64,000 nt of DNA. It comes from Psychrobacter immobilis. GTDB taxonomy: Bacteria; Pseudomonadota; Gammaproteobacteria; Pseudomonadales; Moraxellaceae. The position numbers were made by a program, and so were the translations under genes. The notes under the pieces are model-generated. The model was not told the DNA's origin and did not search any database. It saw nothing but the letters and a program-made list of their open reading frames with translations. Position 1 is the stretch's first letter, and each line of letters opens with the position of its first letter. The DNA is taken from assembly GCA_904846145.1 (NCBI GenBank), contig CAJGZL010000001.1, forward strand, positions 1,674,001-1,738,000. The letters are read 5' to 3'. Shown piece by piece: positions 57,630 to 64,000 of this stretch.

Positions 57630-58490
57630 TTAGTCAGCAGAATATAGCTGATGGGCAATAATATAATCATAAACCTTAGGATTTAATGATTTGGATGGTT
57701 GGTTTGGCATAACAGAAGTGTCGTGAGCTGATGGTAATAGTGCATTGTTTCTCGTAAAATTTTGCTCAAGGAACTGCTGGCGAATCTCAGTGCTAGATAC
57801 GCTCATGACGGCTCGAGTATCTATATAAATGCGTCCTTGGTGAGTATCTTTCAAGGGGCTGTCTTTCAACAGGTTATTGTTCAATAAACCATGCGCTAGT
57901 GACTTATCATCTGAAGTTACTGGGATAAGTAACAGCTTAGGGTATGACTCAGTCACTTGCGATTGCAGCTCGACGGCTAGCTCATTAGCTAAAACGGCTG
58001 CACTTTGTGCGTCTAGAGTTAAGTTTTTGTCACGATTAAATACCCATAAATTAACGTAATGGGTTAATTGCAGACCGTCTTTCCATTTATCTAAGCTACG
58101 CGCGCTATCCATGCCCATGATAAATATTAGGCTGTCATGAGGATATTGATTGCGAAGCTTGCGCACGCTATCGATAGTATAGACAGGCGGGGTTTGCCAT
58201 ATTTCGAGCTCATCGATGTTCACAGGCGTCCCTTGCACAGCAAAGTTTAGCATAGCAAGGCGATCACTAGGATCAGTGCTTTGAGTCTTAAAAGGCGAGC
58301 GCGCATTAGGCAGTAAAGAGACTTGCAGCTCGCGTTTTCGTTCAGTTGCCATAGGTGCAAGCGTGTTATAGACAGCCATTGCCATTTGCATATGACCCAA
58401 ATGTATGGGGTCAAAAGAGCCGCCAAGATAAGCGCGAATAGCAGGCTTTATATTTTTTTCAGCTTGAAACGGAGCAGGTTGTTTATTCAT
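57630..58490 (-). CDS. nadD: nicotinate-nucleotide adenylyltransferase
   Basis: NaMN + ATP to deamido-NAD in NAD synthesis. The nucleotidyltransferase motif GGSFDPIHLGHMQMA sits near residues 22-36. VSLLPNARSPFKT and IFIMGMDSARSLDKW follow, and the C-terminal VSSTEIRQQ is the ISSTxIR motif. About 286 residues, longer than E. coli NadD by a loop and a Leu/Asn-rich insertion around 220-235. I use ATG 58490; the upstream TTG at 58553 adds 21 residues before the core and has no ribosome site. rsfS is 112 bases downstream. Confidence 0.9.
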   Translation of the reverse strand: MNKQPAPFQAEKNIKPAIRAYLGGSFDPIHLGHMQMAMAVYNTLAPMATERKRELQVSLLPNARSPFKTQSTDPSDRLAMLNFAVQGTPVNIDELEIWQTPPVYTIDSVRKLRNQYPHDSLIFIMGMDSARSLDKWKDGLQLTHYVNLWVFNRDKNLTLDAQSAAVLANELAVELQSQVTESYPKLLLIPVTSDDKSLAHGLLNNNLLKDSPLKDTHQGRIYIDTRAVMSVSSTEIRQQFLEQNFTRNNALLPSAHDTSVMPNQPSKSLNPKVYDYIIAHQLYSAD

Positions 58491-58583
58491 AGCATCATTA
58501 TAACGAGTGAATACAAATTTTGCTTGATAGACTAGCGGTAACTTAACTTTCAATCTAGTTTCTAGATTAAGGATTTTAAGTAT

Positions 58584-58655
58584 TATAGGGTGAAATCCAT
58601 CGCACCGATAATGACGCTACAACTAACCATCGGTGCATAAAATGCACTCTACGCC
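58584..58655. repeat. Inverted-repeat element between pta and nadD
   Basis: TATAGGGTGAAATCCATCGC at the left and TGCATAAAATGCACTCTACG at the right are imperfect inverted repeats meeting at CACCGAT / ATCGGTG. About 72 bases, noncoding. The same end theme (GTAGGGTG..CACCCTAC) marks the other dispersed repeats here. Confidence 0.5.
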
Positions 58656-58664
58656 TACAATCAA

Positions 58665-58697
58665 TAAAAAACCGACTATCATTATGATAATCGGCTT
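58665..58697 (-). terminator. Terminator of pta
   Basis: CCGACTATC / GATAATCGG stem, with a T-run (GGTTTTTTATTG) on the minus strand, 30 bases past the pta stop. Confidence 0.75.
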
Positions 58698-58727
58698 TGA
58701 ATAGTTGAGTTAACTCAAAACAACAAA

Positions 58728-60872
58728 TTAAATAGCATCGCTATATGCTTGAATAGCCGTTAGCGCGATAGTGTAGACGATATCATCGACTAGAGCACCT
58801 CGAGATAAATCATTCACAGGTTTGTTTAACCCTTGCAGCATCGGCCCAACACTAATGACATTAGCGCTACGTTGCACCGCTTTATAGGTCGTATTACCTG
58901 TATTTAGATCAGGGAATATAAACACGTTGGCTTGACCGGCTACCTTTGAATCAGGTGCTTTTTGTTTGCCGACGCTCATGACCGAGGCAGCATCATATTG
59001 TAGTGGCCCATCAACCGCTAGGTTTGGCTCACGCTCACGGACGATAGCAGTTGCTTGTTTAACTTTTTCAACGTCAGCACCTGATCCTGATGCCCCTGTT
59101 GAATAGCTGATCATCGCCACTTTTGGCTCAATACCGAAGGCTGCTGCCGATTGCGCCGATTGAATGGCAATCTCAGCCAGCTCTTCAGCAGTTGGGTCTG
59201 GATTGATCGCACAGTCACCGTAGACCACAACTTGCTCAGGCAGTAGCATAAAGAAGATAGAAGAGACCAGTGAATACTGCGGTGCGGTTTTGATTAACTG
59301 AAATGCTGGGAGTACAGTATTGGCCGTCGTATGAACAGCGCCCGAAACCAGCCCATCTACTTCATCTAACAGCAACATAACCGTACCAAGATAGACCGTA
59401 TCTTTTAGCTTTTCAGCCGCAGCGATATCAGTGGTTTTACCCTTACGAGCAGTGACCACTGCATCGATATAATTGGTCATATCTAGCGTATCAGGATCAA
59501 TAATCTCAAGCCCTTCTGGCAATACTAAGCTGCGGTTTTTGGCGACTTGCTCAACCTCACTGCGCTTAGCTAGTAGCACACAGTTTGCTATACCTCGGCT
59601 TTGACAGATACAGGCAGCTTCTACTGTACGCGGCTCTGCACCTTCTGGCAATACAATACGTTTTTTGGCTTGTTGCGCTTTTTTGACCACTTGATGACGG
59701 AATGCGGCAGGAGACAGACGCGGTTTATAATCACCACTAAAGTAGTCTTTAATCCAGCTTAGATCTAAGTGGGCGGCGACATAGCGGGTGACATCGGTGG
59801 CGCGCTCAGTATCATCACTTGGAATCTCAGCGCTCATATGCATCAGGCTCTGTACGGTCTCAAAGCTATCGGTCTCGACACTCATCACGGGAATGCCTGT
59901 TTTCAGTGCCGACTGCCACAGCTCAGCAACAGTCTCATTCGGGACGACTCCACCTGTTAGCACAATACCTGCCAATGGGATGCCATTGATACAAGCGAGT
60001 CCCGCCGCTAATAGCAAATCATCGCGATCTCCTGGGACGACGATTAGCGTACCGCGTTTAAACACTTCATCGACGCGCGCTACTGAACGGGCGGTCAAGC
60101 TGATGTTATTAATACGGCGACTCTTCGCCTCACCGACGTTGAGCCAAGTGGCATCAAGCTCAGCAGCGATATCCCAAGTACGCGGTACCGATAGCGAGTC
60201 ACTAAAAGGCACGACGCCTATCAAGCGGAATTCATCGGAATGAAAATGCGGTGATAGGCGCTGGACGTCACTAACGAATTTTTCATCAAGTTTGTAGACC
60301 GCTTCACCTGGCGCGACAGGTTGATTGTCAAAAGTATTTGGAACATCAACGCGCATTAAGATACAGCCTAAGGTGCGCTCATGAGCGATACCACCAAACT
60401 CACGCCCGTGTACATCGAGCTTATCCGCTAGATGAGCGGGGTTACTGGTGTCAGCGGTGCTCACAAAGATAATCTTAGCGTCCAAAGCATGAGCGATAGC
60501 GCGGTTGATTTGTGAGGCGTAAGAGGCCTCAGTGGTCGGCACTAGACCTTCACAGATGATGACATCTTGATCTTGACCGATAGACTGGTAGTTTGCGACC
60601 ACCTCTTCCATCAAGTCATCTAAGTTACCATCACCGATCATGCGCTCAACGCGCTGACGATTAATAGATTGAGGCGGTGTAAGATTAAAGGCGTGCATAA
60701 TAAGCGCACTTGAGCTATCAAGACTGTTTTGTTTATCGAGGGTGTCATCTTGCAAGAACGGCTTCATGAAGGCGGCTTTGACACCGTTATAATCGAGCGC
60801 GCGTATCAGCCCAAGCGCAGCTGATGTGACCCCAATACCACGGCTAATAGGAACAAGTAAAATGGTTTGCAT
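58728..60872 (-). CDS. pta: phosphate acetyltransferase
   Basis: Acetyl-CoA + phosphate to acetyl phosphate. The 714 residues make the long class II enzyme. An N-terminal P-loop-like dethiobiotin-synthase domain opens with LLVPISRGIGVTSAALGLIR. A DRTGG domain lies in the middle, and the catalytic C-terminal PTA_PTB domain has RIVLPEGAEPRTVEAA, MLLDEVDGLVSGAVHTTANT, VYGDCAINPDPTAEELAEIA, MISYSTGASGSG and VFIFPDLNTGNTTYKAVQR. ackA is 112 bases upstream in transcription, so this is an ackA-pta operon. Confidence 0.96.
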   Translation of the reverse strand: MQTILLVPISRGIGVTSAALGLIRALDYNGVKAAFMKPFLQDDTLDKQNSLDSSSALIMHAFNLTPPQSINRQRVERMIGDGNLDDLMEEVVANYQSIGQDQDVIICEGLVPTTEASYASQINRAIAHALDAKIIFVSTADTSNPAHLADKLDVHGREFGGIAHERTLGCILMRVDVPNTFDNQPVAPGEAVYKLDEKFVSDVQRLSPHFHSDEFRLIGVVPFSDSLSVPRTWDIAAELDATWLNVGEAKSRRINNISLTARSVARVDEVFKRGTLIVVPGDRDDLLLAAGLACINGIPLAGIVLTGGVVPNETVAELWQSALKTGIPVMSVETDSFETVQSLMHMSAEIPSDDTERATDVTRYVAAHLDLSWIKDYFSGDYKPRLSPAAFRHQVVKKAQQAKKRIVLPEGAEPRTVEAACICQSRGIANCVLLAKRSEVEQVAKNRSLVLPEGLEIIDPDTLDMTNYIDAVVTARKGKTTDIAAAEKLKDTVYLGTVMLLLDEVDGLVSGAVHTTANTVLPAFQLIKTAPQYSLVSSIFFMLLPEQVVVYGDCAINPDPTAEELAEIAIQSAQSAAAFGIEPKVAMISYSTGASGSGADVEKVKQATAIVREREPNLAVDGPLQYDAASVMSVGKQKAPDSKVAGQANVFIFPDLNTGNTTYKAVQRSANVISVGPMLQGLNKPVNDLSRGALVDDIVYTIALTAIQAYSDAI

Positions 60873-60984
60873 AGCGTATCCTACGGTTTATTTTAGTTTT
60901 TAATCGGCGTGCTGAGAGTCGCTGTGTTCGCTAAGCTGTATTTGTTAAATAAGGATCAGCTACTCTCAGTTTTATCGTCGATAC

Positions 60985-62214
60985 TTAGTTTAGACCAAGC
61001 GCTTGACGAGTTTCTTGCGCGATACGGCACTCTTCATCGGTTGGGATGACCCATAGCTCAACGCTACTGTCCTCAGTTTGGAAGCTGCCTTCCGCACCGC
61101 CAGCCAAGGTTTTGTTTTTGTCCGTATCAAACTTAATACCGAAGTGACGCATCACATTCACAATACGAGCGCGGGTGGTAGCAGAGTTCTCACCGATACC
61201 GCCTGTAAAGATAATACCGGTAAATTCAGGTAGCGCACAGCTTAGGCTGGCAAGATATTTACCGACGCGATAGCTGAACATCTCGATAGCCAGTAGCGCA
61301 TCTTTGTGACCCTCAGATGCGGCTTGCTCAACAGTACGCAAATCATTGGATAAGCCTGAGATACCTAGCAGACCACTTTCGCTATTGAGCATCTTATCGA
61401 TGTCCTCAAGACTCATGCCCAGCTGACGCTTAAGATGAATGTGCAAGCTTGGATCGACATCACCGCTGCGCGTACCCATCATGAGACCTTCAAGTGGAGT
61501 AAGACCCATGCTCGTATCTAGACTTTTGCCATCATAAACAGCCGCTGCTGAACAGCCGTTGCCTAAATGTGCGGTCAACCAACCATGCGGGCCTTTGACT
61601 TCAGTCAGCATGCTGGCACGTTCTGAGACATAGGCGTGTGACGTACCATGAAAGCCATAGCGACGAATTTTATGATCTTCATATAAGGCTTTTGGTACAG
61701 GATAGCGATAGGCGACAGGGGGCATCGTTTGGTGAAACGCCGTATCAAAAACGGCGACTTGTGGAATGTCAGGATAGATCGCTTGTACCGCTTCAATCCC
61801 TAGCGCATTCGCTGGATTATGTAGCGGTGCTAATGATTTCAGACGTTTTATCTCTGATAGTGCATGCGCGTCAATTTTGATCGCCTCTGAATACTCGCGA
61901 CCACCATGTACCACACGATGACCAACAGCAACAAAATGATACTGCTCAAGTAGCTCAAGGATTTTTTGTAGCGCCAACTCATGACGACCACCTGGAATAG
62001 CAATCTCAAGCTTTTCACCGTTCAGCTTAGTGTGCTTAATACGGGCAGTATCAAGACCCAAATTCTCAGCCAAGCCGACAATACGCGTAGACTCATCTTC
62101 GCTGATTAGCGCGTATTTGATTGAAGAAGAACCGCAGTTTAGTACTAACGTAGGGTTGGTCAGTTGCGAGGTGTCTGCATTCTGATCGTTTTGATTATTG
62201 ACGCTGTCACTCAT
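60985..62214 (-). CDS. ackA: acetate kinase
   Basis: Acetyl phosphate + ADP to acetate + ATP; together with pta it links acetyl-CoA to ATP synthesis. 409 residues. LVLNCGSSSIKYALI at the N-terminus, GHRVVHGGREYSEAIKID, VFDTAFHQTMPPVAYRYPVP, RRYGFHGTSHAYVS and TAHLGNGCSAAAVYDGKSLD, and FTGGIGENSATTRARIV are acetate kinase blocks. An AAGGATAGAGT site precedes the ATG. Confidence 0.97.
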   Translation of the reverse strand: MSDSVNNQNDQNADTSQLTNPTLVLNCGSSSIKYALISEDESTRIVGLAENLGLDTARIKHTKLNGEKLEIAIPGGRHELALQKILELLEQYHFVAVGHRVVHGGREYSEAIKIDAHALSEIKRLKSLAPLHNPANALGIEAVQAIYPDIPQVAVFDTAFHQTMPPVAYRYPVPKALYEDHKIRRYGFHGTSHAYVSERASMLTEVKGPHGWLTAHLGNGCSAAAVYDGKSLDTSMGLTPLEGLMMGTRSGDVDPSLHIHLKRQLGMSLEDIDKMLNSESGLLGISGLSNDLRTVEQAASEGHKDALLAIEMFSYRVGKYLASLSCALPEFTGIIFTGGIGENSATTRARIVNVMRHFGIKFDTDKNKTLAGGAEGSFQTEDSSVELWVIPTDEECRIAQETRQALGLN

Positions 62215-62809
62215 ACTCTATCCTTAGAGGGTTGATGGTAGGTTAATCATAGACGATTAACAGCTGTTGAACAAACAAAAATCAATAGCTATTTTATAGT
62301 GTGAATTTAGAAGGTGCTATATACCACTTGCTAGGTGAAGTCATAAAATATTGGCTATTTTCTATCAATACCATGTCTATTAAGCTTATGAAATACAACC
62401 CATTTGCCTGCTTTATTAGTTACACCTTGATGACTATAAGGTTTTATATTGGCTCTAGTCAAGCACCTAATAAGCTCATTTCTTAACTAACAGCATAGCT
62501 AGCATAGCAGTACAAGCGTTAACTCAAATTGTAAGTAAGTTTGTCTAGATAAGCTATATTATTTATCAAAAAGTGACACCGTCGAATTTCAACATTAAAA
62601 ATAGTATTAAAAAAAGGCTCATATCAGCTTATAATTTTGCGCAAATATACCTTGAATCTGCAAAGACTTATCAATTAATGCTATTATTGGCCGCTAGCAA
62701 ATGACTCTATCTTGCTCGCTAATGATCAAGCAGATGCTAGGCTCAATTAAGCTTTTATACCATTGAACGGCTTTGGGATTTATAGTTGCCTCACTAGGAT
62801 ATGCCTACT
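62215..62809. other. Divergent spacer ackA / lptM
   Basis: About 595 A+T-rich bases carrying promoters in both directions. A 61-codon plus-strand frame at 62301-62486 has no ribosome site or recognisable family and is not called. A ribosome site AGGA (62796-62799) supports the lptM start. Confidence 0.4.
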
Positions 62810-63088
62810 ATGTTAAGCGTTAATCATTCTTTCTTATCTGCAAAATGTGCCCTAGTGGCGATCTCTTTAGCGACATTAGCTATGACAGGTTGTGGTCAAA
62901 AAAACGAATTATATTTAGTGGATCCAGCCACTCAAACAGTGACCACTAGCTCTGATGACTTGGCAAGCACTAGCAATCCGCAGGATGCCGCTTTTGCTGA
63001 TCTTGATGACAGCGATTACAAACAAGAGCGCTACCTAGAGCAGCAGCAGATATTTCCTGAAGTCAGTGATGACCCTAATGATTATTAA
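62810..63088 (+). CDS. lptM: LptM/YifL-type small lipoprotein
   Basis: 92 residues. The signal peptide ends in lipobox LAMTGC (Cys about 28) and is followed by GQKNELYLVD, the LptM (YifL, LPAM_2) signature. LptM assists oxidative maturation of the LptD/E translocon in the outer membrane of E. coli. The rest is a low-complexity acidic tail (Ser/Thr, then Asp/Glu/Gln). The ATG at 62810 has AGGA at the right distance; that at 62801 does not. It sits just before lysA, as yifL-type genes often do. Confidence 0.85.
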   Translation: MLSVNHSFLSAKCALVAISLATLAMTGCGQKNELYLVDPATQTVTTSSDDLASTSNPQDAAFADLDDSDYKQERYLEQQQIFPEVSDDPNDY

Positions 63089-63247
63089 TAACTAATAATC
63101 TTATAGTACTAATGTTTGTAGGGTAAGTTTTAGATAATAGCTGTTGGCAAAAATCTATCTCATTTTTATTATCATTTTCAAAATGAGGACACGCCCTATA
63201 ATCCCAATACTTCACCTTGATAATTTAAAAAGATTAGAGATATCACT

Positions 63248-64000
63248 ATGAGTAATCTTACGTCGCCAATGAACGCGACTCACACTGCAAGTGTAACTAT
63301 CCAAACCGAGCAAGGGCTATATATTGACCCCATAGTGCTAACTGACCATTTGCCAGCACTAAGCTACCGCAATCATATGCTATATATAGAAGACGTAAGC
63401 GTTAGCGAGCTAGCTGAGCAATATGCAACGCCATGCTACGTCTACTCTAAACAAGCCATATTAAATGTTTATCAGGACTATAGTGATAGCTTTGCTACTA
63501 TCGATCATCAGATTTGTTATGCGGTAAAGGCCAACTCTAATCTTGCGGTATTAAGTGTACTGGCAGAGGCAGGCGCAGGCTTTGATATCGTCTCTCGTGG
63601 CGAGCTAATGCGGGTATTAGCGGCAGGCGGACAGGCGAACAAAGTTGTATTCTCAGGCGTTGGTAAAACGCGTGATGATATCGAATTTGCTCTTAACCAA
63701 GGCATCAACTGTTTTAACGTTGAGTCTGTCAATGAGCTGATATTAATCAATGAAGTAGCTGAGCAACTGGGCAAATCTGCACCGATATCATTAAGGGTCA
63801 ATCCTGATGTCGATGCCAACACGCATCCGTATATCTCCACAGGTCTTAAAGATAATAAGTTCGGCATCGCTCATGACAAAGCGGTTGCTGTCTACAGCCA
63901 AGCCGCAACGATGTCACATATCGATATCGTCGGTATTGACTGTCATATCGGCTCACAGCTGACTGAAGTGGAGCCGTTTATTGCTGCTTTAGACAAGTTG
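63248..64000 (+). CDS. lysA: diaminopimelate decarboxylase, N-terminal part (3' end outside window)
   Basis: Last step of lysine synthesis: meso-DAP to L-lysine. The frame from ATG 63248 runs open to the window end (251 codons). Visible: ATPCYVYSKQAI, ICYAVKANSNLAVL with the PLP Lys, GAGFDIVSRGEL, VVFSGVGKTRDDI, LRVNPDVDANTHPYISTG, KFGI and DCHIGSQLTEVEPF. The TIM-barrel half is nearly complete; the catalytic Cys of the second domain is outside. It follows lptM by 159 bases. Confidence 0.95.
   Translation, partial: MSNLTSPMNATHTASVTIQTEQGLYIDPIVLTDHLPALSYRNHMLYIEDVSVSELAEQYATPCYVYSKQAILNVYQDYSDSFATIDHQICYAVKANSNLAVLSVLAEAGAGFDIVSRGELMRVLAAGGQANKVVFSGVGKTRDDIEFALNQGINCFNVESVNELILINEVAEQLGKSAPISLRVNPDVDANTHPYISTGLKDNKFGIAHDKAVAVYSQAATMSHIDIVGIDCHIGSQLTEVEPFIAALDKL

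Noticed and set aside
62301..62486. 61-codon plus-strand frame upstream of lptM
   Set aside because: No ribosome site and no recognisable family; it lies in the divergent promoter region of ackA and lptM.

Overview
The window is a stretch of chromosome from a gammaproteobacterium of the family Moraxellaceae, most likely Psychrobacter. Three things suggest this: the protein sequences, the moderate-to-low G+C of the core genes with A/T-rich spacers, and the gene order lolB-ispE-tRNA-Gln-prs-rplY-pth divergent from hemA. The genus call is inference, since no database was searched. The window opens inside tilS and closes inside lysA.

Layout. 1-8,900: tilS end, proC-yggT, thiD, tRNA-Ser and tRNA-Arg with near-consensus promoters, an RDD membrane protein, a Ca/Na antiporter, panD, pth and rplY. 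9,200-16,600: prs, two identical tRNA-Gln genes, ispE, lolB and a TPR protein on the minus strand, with hemA divergent. 17,200-23,640: a class V aminotransferase, a two-gene YeeE/YedE sulfur transporter, an acyl-CoA synthetase and a FadH-type reductase. 23,640-29,200 is an accessory patch: a G+C-rich transglutaminase gene between repeated gene-end/terminator segments, an A+T-rich DUF2971 gene, dispersed GTAGGGTGGGTTA repeats, an LprI-like protein, a glyoxalase, lplA, a broken I78-inhibitor gene and a 56-bp palindrome. 29,400-40,000 is metabolic: an orphan trpB, two exported proteins, an OYE-family reductase, a BaiN/HI0933 flavoprotein, acs and a renalase-like protein. 40,000-46,050: small envelope proteins, pgsA, a tandem lipoprotein pair, an A+T-rich lipoprotein and two PPOX-fold proteins. 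46,370-64,000: purL, a large HD plus GHKL-ATPase protein, pdxJ, amiD-like, a MOSC protein, rsfS, nadD, pta, ackA, lptM and the start of lysA.

How the genes fit together. Acetate metabolism appears twice: high-affinity acs and reversible ackA-pta. Cofactor and precursor supply is well represented (panD, thiD, nadD, pdxJ, hemA, ispE, prs, lplA). Envelope maintenance is covered by lolB, lptM, pgsA and amiD-like.

The best candidate for an undescribed system is the 1016-residue protein at 50952-54002. It joins a complete HD metal site to an HSP90/MutL-type ATPase. It stands alone between purL and pdxJ beside a G+C-rich repeat, and its base composition changes abruptly near the domain boundary. 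Its function is not known to me, and a defence or stress role is only a hypothesis.
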